This document shows, piece by piece, positions 25,401-32,754 of a DNA stretch of 50,306 nt. The stretch is from a bacterium (GTDB taxonomy: Bacteria; JAHJDO01), in assembly GCA_018812485.1 (NCBI GenBank), contig JAHJDO010000134.1, positions 1 to 50,306 of the forward strand. Reading direction: 5' to 3'. The notes beneath the pieces are model-generated. The model saw nothing but the letters and a program-made list of their open reading frames with translations. It made no database searches and was not told the DNA's origin. The translations under genes were made by a program, and so were the position numbers. Within the stretch, counting starts at the first letter, position 1. Each line of letters opens with the position of its first letter.

Positions 25401-25569
25401 TATCTGGGGAAACGACCCATTTCTAAGACCAATGGCTCTCACTATTGTATGGGGCATCGTTTGCGCCACCCTGCTAACCCTAATTGTCCTTCCATGTATC
25501 TATGCCATTATTGATGACATAACGCTTAAGATTGCAGGACACACAACAGTAAAAAAGGATGAGGAATAG
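22456..25569 (+). CDS. RND-superfamily efflux permease (HAE1/AcrB-like)
   Basis: 1037 aa, normal length for the family. The first transmembrane helix (about 13-31) is followed by the porter region (AYPGAPPEEIEKLVTVPIEK), a block of helices with the proton-relay motif GMLVDDGIIVAEN (about 395-407), a second periplasmic loop, and a second helix block with GIVGLNGIVVNDSIVLVDF. The AcrB TM10 lysine region is replaced by GLNGIVVNDS, as in several RND subgroups. It should export small molecules across the inner membrane using proton force. No membrane fusion (adaptor) gene accompanies it, so the adaptor must be encoded elsewhere. The substrate is unknown. Confidence 0.93.
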   Translation: MKISEFSVKHSLLINLISVFILIAGFYTLYIYKIRKEAFPEVSMDAVVISTAYPGAPPEEIEKLVTVPIEKELKSVDGIKEIQSISDENVSTIMINISHDAKDKDKVVDDIQQAVDQVQDLPGDAEDPIVTEITTGEVPAVEIALSGDLPETELRKYAENLEDILEDIPGVSSISKRGWRDEEVWVEVDPDKMKDFHVSVEEVMNALREKNISIPGGKLRGEKEFSIRTTGEFHKKQEIENVIIRANDLGNWLRIKDIASVRFSLKEEDVINKSFGTRSINLTVIKKSTGDTVKIVDIVKDKTTDFIHRADPKLKVSYINDMSFYINRRLGVLRNNGIIGLVLVLCVLMLFLNYRVALLTALGIPIAFCVTLTIMGFTGLSVNLITMLGLIIVLGMLVDDGIIVAENCARHLETGLDPHQAAIIGTQEVVKPVTATIITTIVAFSPLMLIEGIIGKFILGIPIVVIIALSASLFEALVILPSHFADFVGIGKNKKYRSKKDLPWFKTLLKFYTGIINKALNRRYWVLAGVIVVLLLTFALSRIMPFILFGSEGIEQFFIRVETPSGTNLYTTNKLVKEIEEKVAQLPENELDAYTTQVGSSGDTWMFDPYGKSGPHVAQIVVYLTPNTERERNVEQIVEDLRDRTKDVKGFEKIYFEKPHEGPPVGKAVAIRIRGEDFAVLEKISNEIFPFLKNIEGVTDIASDYEVGRGEIRVVINEEQAARSYLSVKEIASTIRSAFKGGLATSIKPTKAEEEIDVIVRFPETSRSKKETFEKILISNKFGNLIPLKKVAHLEDRTSVTRIRHLDGKRVITIHTDVDTKKITSSKANQLLAENFKYIPGKYPGYDIKYTGEQEENIKMVNSFVKAFGLAFFLIFLILAANFNSLIQPLIVMMAIPFGLIGVIWAFFFHQLPISFFMMMGIVGLNGIVVNDSIVLVDFINNLRRKGVDRRASIIESGQLRLRPVLLTTITTALGLAPTAYGIWGNDPFLRPMALTIVWGIVCATLLTLIVLPCIYAIIDDITLKIAGHTTVKKDEE

Positions 25570-25620
25570 ATGGAGGTTTTAAGCAATTTGAGCTATGGTA
25601 ATATCTAGGAAAGGTGAGTT

Positions 25621-25920
25621 ATGAAGAAGTGTCCATTCTGTGCCGAAGAGATTCAGGACGAAGCGATAAAGTGTAAGCACTGCGGTGAATTCTTGGAGAA
25701 GAAGATTAAATGGTATTTCAGTAAAACCTTTATTGTCATTGCAGTTGGCTGTGTGGGTCCCCTGGCACTTCCTTTGATATGGTGGCGCCCGCAAACAACA
25801 CGAGCCTGGAAAATCGGACTGACAATAGGCATTCTTTTACTCAGCTGGCTTTTGCTTCAGGCAACTATGAAATCCATTGCAAGTCTCAGACAATGCTACG
25901 AACTGATGAACGAATTCTAG
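25621..25920 (+). CDS. Zinc-ribbon membrane protein
   Basis: 99 aa. The N-terminus is a four-cysteine zinc ribbon, [19 protein letters not shown] (C-x2-C...C-x2-C). Two hydrophobic segments follow (about 37-54 and 64-82). AGGTGAGTT upstream includes a plausible Shine-Dalgarno site. Such short ribbon-plus-membrane proteins are common and have no assigned role. It follows the RND gene by 51 bases in the same direction and ends near a terminator-like hairpin. Confidence 0.7.
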   Translation: MKKCPFCAEEIQDEAIKCKHCGEFLEKKIKWYFSKTFIVIAVGCVGPLALPLIWWRPQTTRAWKIGLTIGILLLSWLLLQATMKSIASLRQCYELMNEF

Positions 25921-25957
25921 AATGAGCGGTAGGCAGAACAAACTGAATGTACTCTAC

Positions 25958-25989
25958 AAAAATAGGTGCACACATTTTTGCCTATTTTT
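25958..25989 (+). terminator. Terminator-like hairpin after the efflux operon
   Basis: AAAAATAGG (25958-25966) pairs with CCTATTTTT (25981-25989), a nine-base perfect stem with a 14-base loop and T-rich 3' arm. It lies 38 bases after the zinc-ribbon stop and before the small-protein/nucleotidyltransferase pair. The loop is long for an intrinsic terminator, so confidence is moderate. Confidence 0.45.
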
Positions 25990-26079
25990 ACTGAGGTTTT
26001 AAGCAAGAGGGCATTATAATTTCTTGTGAATCATCAGGGTTTATGGTAATCTGTTTTTACAGTATGAGAGGGTGATATT

Positions 26080-26262
26080 GTGTCTATACTACAGATAGAT
26101 AATAGTAGTGAAAAAAAAGAAATGGAGTTTGAACTGGACTACTTGAAAAAGCTCTCTATTGGTGAACGGATGCAAATGATGCTTCAAAAATCTAAAGAGA
26201 TGGCAAAAATTCTTAGAAGAAATGAAGACAGAAAAACTACTTTCATTACTCAGAGACAATAA
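26080..26262 (+). CDS. Small protein paired with a nucleotidyltransferase
   Basis: 60 aa, GTG start at 26080 preceded by GAGGGTG; an ATG at 26122 is the alternative start. It is highly charged and helical (DYLKKLSIGERMQMMLQKSK) with no recognised domain. Its 3' end overlaps the start of the nucleotidyltransferase gene by 41 bases. Small upstream partners that overlap MNT-type nucleotidyltransferases are common and often suspected to form toxin-antitoxin-like pairs. That role is inferred from arrangement only. Confidence 0.55.
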   Translation: MSILQIDNSSEKKEMEFELDYLKKLSIGERMQMMLQKSKEMAKILRRNEDRKTTFITQRQ

Positions 26263-26671
26263 GGTAGAATTTGTCCTGATTGGCGCAGTCACCTTCCCTG
26301 TCTATGGTTACTCAAGATCCACATTAGATACTGATATCTTTATAAGACCAACAATCAAAAACGCAAGAAACACACTGATAAGCCTGGAAGAATTTGGTTA
26401 TGATGTGTCATCCTTAACTCCTGAATTGCTTCTGAAGAAAAAAACTCTTATCCGGCAATATATTGTGGAAACAGACATTCATCCATTTGTCAAAGGTATT
26501 TCATTTGAAGAGGTTTGGGAGAATAAAGTTGAGAACTTCTTTGGTAAGCAGAAAGTTTATTTTGCTTCTCTAGAAGATATTATAAAAATGAAGAAAGCTG
26601 CTGGAAGAGTTAAAGATAGAGAAGATTTGAAAGTTCTCAAAAGATTGTTAAAGCAAGAAAGACCTAATTAG
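26222..26671 (+). CDS. Minimal nucleotidyltransferase-fold protein (AbiEii/MNT-like)
   Basis: 149 aa. VEFVLIGAVTFPVYGYSRST precedes the metal-binding D36-x-D38 of LDTDIF, and VETDIHPF provides a third acidic residue (D85). This is the nucleotidyltransferase superfamily pattern. The usual GG of the first motif is GA here. C-terminal KMKKAAGRVKDREDLKVLKR is the helical end typical of this group, which includes AbiEii-type toxins and DNA-polymerase-beta-like MNT antitoxins. Its ATG lies inside the upstream small gene, in another frame. Whether it modifies RNA, protein or another target cannot be told. Confidence 0.75.
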   Translation: MKTEKLLSLLRDNKVEFVLIGAVTFPVYGYSRSTLDTDIFIRPTIKNARNTLISLEEFGYDVSSLTPELLLKKKTLIRQYIVETDIHPFVKGISFEEVWENKVENFFGKQKVYFASLEDIIKMKKAAGRVKDREDLKVLKRLLKQERPN

Positions 26672-26711
26672 CAATTTCTATTCTGTTTCACCTCGGAGAA
26701 AAAACAGAGAG

Positions 26712-27704
26712 ATGAAGAAAACTAAAATAGGACTTGCCCTGGGAGGCGGGGCTGCAAGAGGTCTGGCCCACATTGGAGTTCTGAAAGCTTTAGTGGAAAA
26801 CAATGTTCCTGTCGACATGATAGCTGGAACAAGCATTGGAGCATTAGTGGGCGCCTGTTTCGCTAAAGATGGTGAAATAAATACTCTTGAAGAAATAATA
26901 TTAAACATAGATTGGAGACAATTAGCTCTTTTACTTGATCCGAATTTAGCTCTATTGAAAAAAGGATTTATTCACGGAGAAAAGATTAAAGAGCTTCTGC
27001 GTTCCATTATCGGAGACATAGAATTTAAGGATTTAAAAATTCCACTTAGAGTCATAGCCACTGATGTCATTACAGGGGAAGAAGTAGTGATTGACAGCGG
27101 TTCTGTAGCTGAAGCTGTAAGAGCAAGCATTTCAATTCCAGTGATATTTACGCCTGTAAAGTTTGAAAACAAGTTTTTAGTAGATGGAGGCATAGTAAAT
27201 CCTGTTCCTGTAAATATAGTAAGAAATATGGGAGCAAAACTTGTTATTGCCTGTAATGTAATACCAGAGCCTCAAAAAAGAGGACATATTACTTCTGAGG
27301 TAATTAATAAACAACCTCTTACTCTGCCCCAACATTCCCGAAATCACACGATAAACAAATCCCTTGCAAAATTAAATAGTAAAATAGATAAGCTCATTCA
27401 GGCAAACAAAGACAAGTTAGAAACCGTCCGTGAATTTACTTCTATATTAAAAAATAAAATATATAAAGGGCAACAAGTAGATTCAAACACTCCCAATATA
27501 ATTGATGTTTTAATACACTCATTCTATATTATGGAGCATAAAATAGCTGCTTCAAACTTAAAGAAAGCTGACATAATAATTAATCCTGAGGTGAATCATA
27601 TCTCCACCTTGGAATTTCACAAAGGAGCAGAAGCTATATCAGAAGGTTATAAATCAGTATTAGATGTGTTACCAAAAATTAAAAAAAAAGCTAATATATG
27701 TTAA
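26712..27704 (+). CDS. Patatin-like phospholipase (RssA/NTE family)
   Basis: 330 aa. The oxyanion-loop motif GGGAARGLAHIGVL (11-24), the serine nucleophile elbow GTSIG (S41) and the catalytic Asp motif DGG in LVDGGIVNPVPV (near 158) form the Ser-Asp dyad of patatins. Short bacterial members resemble RssA. It likely hydrolyses acyl chains from lipids at the inner face of the membrane. The C-terminal half has a helical insert rich in Lys and Asn (about 196-255). Its last seven bases overlap the lipoprotein gene that follows. Confidence 0.92.
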   Translation: MKKTKIGLALGGGAARGLAHIGVLKALVENNVPVDMIAGTSIGALVGACFAKDGEINTLEEIILNIDWRQLALLLDPNLALLKKGFIHGEKIKELLRSIIGDIEFKDLKIPLRVIATDVITGEEVVIDSGSVAEAVRASISIPVIFTPVKFENKFLVDGGIVNPVPVNIVRNMGAKLVIACNVIPEPQKRGHITSEVINKQPLTLPQHSRNHTINKSLAKLNSKIDKLIQANKDKLETVREFTSILKNKIYKGQQVDSNTPNIIDVLIHSFYIMEHKIAASNLKKADIIINPEVNHISTLEFHKGAEAISEGYKSVLDVLPKIKKKANIC

Positions 27705-28855
27705 AAAGAATCTTCGTATTCGTTTTATTGTGTGTATTTCTTACAGGTTGTATCACTTCCTTAAGACTTACCAGAAAAGAAAGTAAAAAAAATAATATTC
27801 TTGAGGAGTTTGGAATAAAGTATAAACCAGATTATATAATATCCTCTTTTCTTTATAAAGACCCTCCTAAGATTGTCGCAATACTTCCATTCGAAAATAT
27901 TACAAGAGAAATAAAGAAAGATGGAAACATTCAAACAAAAAACAACAATCTTCCAAAAGATATAGCTGACCTCCTAAGAGATACATTCTTCAGACACATA
28001 AGCACAAAATCCTATACATATATGAAACTTAAAAAGAGTGATGCTTTACTTAAAGAACAAGGCTTGATAAATCCTGAAAAAACTTTGCCTGCTGATGCCC
28101 TGATCTACGGAAAGGTTACTCATTACAGAAAATTCTATGGGGTAATTTATTCCCAGGTAGGTATTGGGGTTTCTGTAAAAATGGTTGATTCACACACAGG
28201 CAACTTATTATGGCAGGCAAGCGGTATATCTACAAGTCATGAAGGCAGACTATATCTATCTCCACAGGACTTAGTGATGGGAAGTCTTAAAGCGGCTTTG
28301 CATATGAGAAAGACATGGATATATCGGGTTTCTGACCAGCTTTTTAGAGATATATCCATAACCCTGCCAGATGTAGTCACTCCTGTAATTCCCACAGTTA
28401 TCATAAATAATAAAACTGCTTCCATTTACTCCGAACCATCAAGGAATGCTGAAATTATCGCAAGCGCGTCCAGAAAAACAAAATTTAATATGATTAGCAG
28501 ATTGGATGATTGGTATTTTATAGAAATCACTGAAGATAAGGAGTTGCAACCCCCTAGGTTTGGATGGATCCATAAAGAGGATGTTGTTTCTCATTTTATC
28601 AAGATTGAAACAGCAAAAAAATTGCAGCGTCTTAGTAAAAAACAAGCTGCTCTTTACCCAAAAGAACATATTAATACAGAAAAACACACCGCCAGATACT
28701 ATATGGTTAAAAAAGGAGATACATTACACAGCATAGCCGGAAATCCTGATATATATGGAGACAGAGCAAAATGGAAACTAATCTATGATGCAAACAAGGA
28801 AAGAGTCCCGCAAATCAACTTTTTAAATCCGGGACAGATTTTAATAATCCCTTAA
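27698..28855 (+). CDS. GNA1162-like (DUF799-type) lipoprotein with SH3-like and LysM regions
   Basis: 385 aa. A lipoprotein signal with lipobox L15-T-G-C18 opens the protein. The first half (about 45-225) resembles the DUF799/GNA1162 fold: KIVAILPFEN, PADALIYGKVTHYRKFYGVI, then LLWQASGISTSHEG. A bacterial SH3-like stretch follows (about 232-300, KTASIYSEPSRNAEIIASAS), and the C-terminus is a LysM peptidoglycan-binding domain (YYMVKKGDTLHSIAG ... NFLNPGQILIIP). It should be lipid-anchored and touch peptidoglycan. It follows the patatin gene with a seven-base overlap and is convergent with the symporter gene. Confidence 0.85.
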   Translation: MLKRIFVFVLLCVFLTGCITSLRLTRKESKKNNILEEFGIKYKPDYIISSFLYKDPPKIVAILPFENITREIKKDGNIQTKNNNLPKDIADLLRDTFFRHISTKSYTYMKLKKSDALLKEQGLINPEKTLPADALIYGKVTHYRKFYGVIYSQVGIGVSVKMVDSHTGNLLWQASGISTSHEGRLYLSPQDLVMGSLKAALHMRKTWIYRVSDQLFRDISITLPDVVTPVIPTVIINNKTASIYSEPSRNAEIIASASRKTKFNMISRLDDWYFIEITEDKELQPPRFGWIHKEDVVSHFIKIETAKKLQRLSKKQAALYPKEHINTEKHTARYYMVKKGDTLHSIAGNPDIYGDRAKWKLIYDANKERVPQINFLNPGQILIIP

Positions 28856-28877
28856 CGATTTAGGTATCGAATTGTCT

Positions 28878-30875
28878 TTAATCTTTTTCGCCTAGAAGAT
28901 GATGGTGCACAACCGTTCCGTCATCCATATCATTGCGTTTGATAGTTGAAAGACGTTTAAATAGTCGTTTTATATCTCGTATCCCCCCCCATGTAAACCA
29001 GATGGTGGCGGGAATTCCAATCAGAAGTTGCAGCCATATCCAAATATGCCAAAAAGTAGCCCACGAATCCGTCGGAACATCAACAATTAGGTTGTAGATG
29101 GTTCCAAAGAGGAAAATGCCAAACCAGCCAAAATTCCAGACTACCAAAGCGCCGGCTAGGAACTTGTCCGAACGGCTGAACTCCTTGCTTATACCCATTA
29201 TCTTCCACCAGATGGACTTAGGAGCATCGGAAGCTTTGACATGCTCTCCCTTTACAGCATATTCTCCAATATGCAGCATTCGCTGCATATTGAATGGTTT
29301 CCTGCAAGTCAGTATGGAAATTATGATATAGCTCAGAATGCAGGAGAGCATGATAAAAAACCATACAGTCTGACTATTGATGGAATTGAGTTTATCCATA
29401 AACTGCAGAAACAGCCCTCTGTCAGCAATATTCTTGAAGTGGGGTGCAATCTGTCGCAGGACGATACGGCTAATTGCCATAACCCAGCCGATTGTTAGGG
29501 CTGTACAGGCGGCAAAAGTTGTGCCTCGTTTCCAGTATAATCCGCCGACAATAGCTGCGCCCAGACCACTGACTATAGCGCCGGTTATTGCAAAAAACAT
29601 TAAAATATATTCACTTTGTCTGAATAAAAGACTAAATAAAAATGCAAAGACTGCCACACCAAAAATAGACCAGCGTAATAGCGAAACATGGTGTTTTGCC
29701 TCAAGTGGTTTTTTGCGGAAAGGCAATATAACGTCCTGAATAAGGATGCTTCCCCATGAATGCAGATAAGTGTCCTGGGTGGTGATGAGAAAGAATAACA
29801 TCACTGCACAAAAAAGCCCCTTGATTCCATTTGGAAGAATATAAGCAAGAGCAACCGGCACACGCATTTGATTTGCGATTGTAGAATTGTCTACGGTTTT
29901 CAGGACATTTACAACTGCCGAAGCTTGTGTAGAAAATTTCGGAAGATTAAGAAAAGCAAAAGCGCAGATTGGCAAAAGAACTAACATCAATACCTGAACA
30001 AGTTGTTTCCACAGGCTGATAACTGCGCCCATTTTCTGCTCATGCGGATTAAGACCCGAGCTAAAATATGCTTGAGAGCCCTGCCATGACATGTATGCAT
30101 AAAATGACCCGAATACTGTGATAAGAAAAAAGAAAACGTTAAAATCTTTTACCTTTGATGTGTGATAAGGATGCAACATAGAAGCATCTACAGGCGCCAT
30201 TTTTATGGCTTGAGTAATATCCAGCCATGAAAATTGGTTGAGAAGAACTAAACATACAATAATGAAAGCAATGGCACAGAAAATACCCTGAATACAGTCA
30301 GTAACCATAACTGTAATCTGTCCCCCCAGGCAGGTATAGAGCATGGCTATCCCCAAAGTTAAAATCATTACAGGAGCAAACGTGGGAATCTCCATTCCCA
30401 TCAGCATGAATTTATTTGGGAATCCACAGAAATAGACGAAGAACCGAGAAGCTACTGCGGGGAATATCCCAAAATTAACAATACCGGACAGCCATGTTAT
30501 AATTCCTGAGTAGATACGGAATTTTTTGCTGTAACGAACCTCAAAAAATTGGGCTATGGTCATACAGCGGGTTTCACGGAATCTGTAGTAAACCCATCCT
30601 GTCATGACGATAAAAACTCCGACAGGAAGCATCATGAGGCTCCACCAGATAGGTGGAAAACCAGCTGCATAGTACATTTCAAACATAGCAATTGCAGAAA
30701 TGGCGCCAACACCTGACATACCACCAGCTATCGAAAGCAAAAAACGCCCAGCCGAACGATTAGCTGAAAGAAAATCTGCCACACCTTTCATATATTTTAC
30801 TGTTTTAAGGCTGAAATAGGTTAAAAGTCCTATTGAGCAAAATACAATTGCCCAGTCCAGAAAGTTCAGATTCAT
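28878..30875 (-). CDS. Sodium:solute symporter (SSS) family transporter
   Basis: 665 aa with about 13-15 hydrophobic helices. The early segment SIAGGMSGVGAISAIAMFEM and the sodium-site-type stretch LFFLITTQDTYLHSWGSIL fit the SSS family (PutP/SGLT fold). It is longer than PutP, with an extra C-terminal helical segment (from about 555) ending in a charged cytosolic tail with HHHLLGEKD. The solute is unknown. The start is eight bases after DHQ synthase II, with GAGGAT upstream, so it is probably the third gene of the ADH synthase operon. Confidence 0.88.
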   Translation of the reverse strand: MNLNFLDWAIVFCSIGLLTYFSLKTVKYMKGVADFLSANRSAGRFLLSIAGGMSGVGAISAIAMFEMYYAAGFPPIWWSLMMLPVGVFIVMTGWVYYRFRETRCMTIAQFFEVRYSKKFRIYSGIITWLSGIVNFGIFPAVASRFFVYFCGFPNKFMLMGMEIPTFAPVMILTLGIAMLYTCLGGQITVMVTDCIQGIFCAIAFIIVCLVLLNQFSWLDITQAIKMAPVDASMLHPYHTSKVKDFNVFFFLITVFGSFYAYMSWQGSQAYFSSGLNPHEQKMGAVISLWKQLVQVLMLVLLPICAFAFLNLPKFSTQASAVVNVLKTVDNSTIANQMRVPVALAYILPNGIKGLFCAVMLFFLITTQDTYLHSWGSILIQDVILPFRKKPLEAKHHVSLLRWSIFGVAVFAFLFSLLFRQSEYILMFFAITGAIVSGLGAAIVGGLYWKRGTTFAACTALTIGWVMAISRIVLRQIAPHFKNIADRGLFLQFMDKLNSINSQTVWFFIMLSCILSYIIISILTCRKPFNMQRMLHIGEYAVKGEHVKASDAPKSIWWKIMGISKEFSRSDKFLAGALVVWNFGWFGIFLFGTIYNLIVDVPTDSWATFWHIWIWLQLLIGIPATIWFTWGGIRDIKRLFKRLSTIKRNDMDDGTVVHHHLLGEKD

Positions 30876-30883
30876 AATATCCT

Positions 30884-31873
30884 CTATTTTTCAATAATAG
30901 TTTCTTCAATCTTCATTCCAAAATGCCTGCCAGACTTTTCTATGTGCCCGAGCACTTCATCTCCAGGCTTCAAGCTGACGACAGAAACTGGTTTTCCTTC
31001 CGGAGTTACTAATCTTATTGTTTCTGCATTTTGTAATACAAGTGATACTTTCTGTTTGTTGCAGGTTCCTTCTACAAGAAGCATAGGCCTTTTCTCAATC
31101 TTTATTCTGCCAACAATCACCTCTTGTGTCTTTCCTTCCCAGTTTACAATCAGTGCCTTATCCCCTGCTTTAAGATCCGAAAGATATCGTGTTTTTCCCT
31201 CTGTAACCATCACATATGCATGCACTCCTCCTGCATTTACACGAAAAGGTCTTTGATCAACATACGGATTTTCTACTGATTCTGAATGCAAAAGAAACAT
31301 GCCCGAGCTTGTATTACCAACCAGCATTCCTTCTCCAATAGTCATATTAGTACATGTATCTATGCAAACCCTATCTCCAACGCCTAATGACTTTACAGAC
31401 TTGATCTTTATTTTTTTAATAGATAGCAAGATACTTTCTATTTTTAGCCGTTTAATCACTTTTCTTAATTCAGCAGGATTTTTTATATCCAATAAAACAC
31501 CATCTACCCCTTTCTCAAGGATATTCAAGGCTGCTTCTGCTTCTTGTAAATTTTTAACTTCTGCTATCAACCCTTTTGTTTGAGCAATAAGATTTTCCAG
31601 AGGGATAATCTTCCAGTCATGCGTTTTAATAACTATCCATTTGTTATGTATCGTTGCTGCTTTGATTTCATCCTCTTTTTTCTTAATTTCTATTTGCGCA
31701 ACATCCTTGTCTATTCGCAGATCTCCATCCTCGGAAACAGTTTGTATTTTTCCCAGTTCCTTTACCTTCCCGTTAAATCCTCTATCAACAACAACAAAAT
31801 CTGCTCCACATTCCAGAGCTGCAATAACAATCTCTTTATTCCACGGTCTCGCATTAACCCAAACTTGTTTCAC
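30884..31873 (-). CDS. aroB': 3-dehydroquinate synthase II (archaeal-type)
   Basis: 329 aa. The family is recognised from KQVWVNARPWNKEIVIAALE at the N-terminus, TKGLIAEVKNLQEAEAALNI, GVDGVLLD, GMLVGNTSSGMFLLHSESVE, PYVDQRPFRVNAGGVHAY and the C-terminal PGDEVLGHIEKSGRHFG. In archaea it uses ADH (2-amino-3,7-dideoxy-D-threo-hept-6-ulosonate) and NAD to make 3-dehydroquinate, bypassing DAHP and classical AroB. The partner ADH synthase gene lies immediately upstream, 15 bases away. This is the entry to the aromatic amino acid pathway that pheA completes elsewhere in the window. Confidence 0.93.
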   Translation of the reverse strand: MKQVWVNARPWNKEIVIAALECGADFVVVDRGFNGKVKELGKIQTVSEDGDLRIDKDVAQIEIKKKEDEIKAATIHNKWIVIKTHDWKIIPLENLIAQTKGLIAEVKNLQEAEAALNILEKGVDGVLLDIKNPAELRKVIKRLKIESILLSIKKIKIKSVKSLGVGDRVCIDTCTNMTIGEGMLVGNTSSGMFLLHSESVENPYVDQRPFRVNAGGVHAYVMVTEGKTRYLSDLKAGDKALIVNWEGKTQEVIVGRIKIEKRPMLLVEGTCNKQKVSLVLQNAETIRLVTPEGKPVSVVSLKPGDEVLGHIEKSGRHFGMKIEETIIEK

Positions 31874-31888
31874 TATTTATCATCCTTA

Positions 31889-32686
31889 TTAATTTAAAAT
31901 TTTTAACGCTTCCTCTACAGAGACATCTTCGTGCACAATCTTGCATATTGCCTCAACCATCTTTTTAGGATGCTTATGCTGGAATGCATTTCTTCCAATA
32001 GAAACCCCCGATCCGCCTGCTTCCAGCGAGTTTTTGACATTTTCAAGCACTTCGCTGTCATTAGACGCTTTTTCCCCTCCGGCAATAACTACTGGTATTG
32101 GACATCCTTCAACAACTTCGGAAAAAGTCTCCTTTGACCCTGTGTATGTAACCTTAACAATATCTGCGCCTAATTCTGCTGCAATCCTTGCCGCATGTTT
32201 AACTCCTTCAACATCTGATTCACTCTTGAACTTCTTCCCACGTATATACATCATTGCAAGAAGAGGCATGCCCCAGTTCATACATGCAACACTGACCATA
32301 CCAAGATCCCTTAGCATCTCTGCCTCGTTCTCAGCACCAATATTTATATGAACAGATACTCCATCAGCGCCCATTTTCAGAGCATTTTCAACTGTGTTTA
32401 CCAGTACCTTTGCATTTGGATCAGGACTCCAGAGAGTACTGCCAGAAAGATGCAGAATCAATCCTATGTCCTTGCCATGTCTTCTGTGGCCATGCATTGG
32501 AAGACCAACATGCCCTAAAACTGCATTTGCACCGCCTTCAGCGATGTCATTTACCATGTCCCGCATGTTTTCAATTCCCTTAATTGGACCTACAGTTACA
32601 CCATGGTCCATTGGCACAATAACAGTTCTTCCAGTATTTCTATTAATTATTCTCTCTAAACGTACACTCTTTCCTAATCTGGACAT
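31889..32686 (-). CDS. aroA': 2-amino-3,7-dideoxy-D-threo-hept-6-ulosonate synthase (ADH synthase)
   Basis: 265 aa with the ATG at 32686, which has AAAGGAG eight bases upstream; an in-frame ATG 12 codons earlier lacks this and is not favoured. It is a class I aldolase-like TIM barrel of the archaeal FBA/ADHS family: [38 protein letters not shown], a Schiff-base lysine in DIVKVTYTG, and [12 protein letters not shown]. Together with DHQ synthase II it forms the archaeal-type shikimate entry. A fructose-bisphosphate aldolase role is the alternative, but the neighbour makes ADH synthase far more likely. It has its own promoter at 32721-32749. Confidence 0.92.
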   Translation of the reverse strand: MSRLGKSVRLERIINRNTGRTVIVPMDHGVTVGPIKGIENMRDMVNDIAEGGANAVLGHVGLPMHGHRRHGKDIGLILHLSGSTLWSPDPNAKVLVNTVENALKMGADGVSVHINIGAENEAEMLRDLGMVSVACMNWGMPLLAMMYIRGKKFKSESDVEGVKHAARIAAELGADIVKVTYTGSKETFSEVVEGCPIPVVIAGGEKASNDSEVLENVKNSLEAGGSGVSIGRNAFQHKHPKKMVEAICKIVHEDVSVEEALKILN

Positions 32687-32720
32687 ATTGCAGTCTCCTT
32701 TATATTTGGATACAATCCGC

Positions 32721-32749
32721 ATGATATTAAATTTTATGTTTCATGTCAA
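32721..32749 (-). promoter_or_regulatory. Promoter of the ADH synthase / DHQ synthase II / symporter operon
   Basis: On the minus strand TTGACA (32744-32749) is followed after 17 bases by TATCAT (32721-32726). It lies in the 68-base gap after miaA, with a leader of about 30 bases containing AAAGGAG before the ATG at 32686. Confidence 0.7.
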
Positions 32750-32754
32750 ATTTC

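Noticed and set aside
25573-26006. Direct repeat GAGGTTTTAAGCAA at 25573-25586 and 25993-26006 flanking the zinc-ribbon gene
   Set aside because: Only 14 bases, AT-rich, with no inverted ends or transposase between; not enough to call an element or target-site duplication.
31941-32351. 136-codon plus-strand open frame opposite ADH synthase
   Set aside because: A shadow of a strongly conserved enzyme gene with no independent support.
32687-32722. Longer N-terminus for ADH synthase (start at 32722)
   Set aside because: The extra 12 residues fall in the promoter and Shine-Dalgarno region of the gene; the ATG at 32686 has AAAGGAG at ideal distance.
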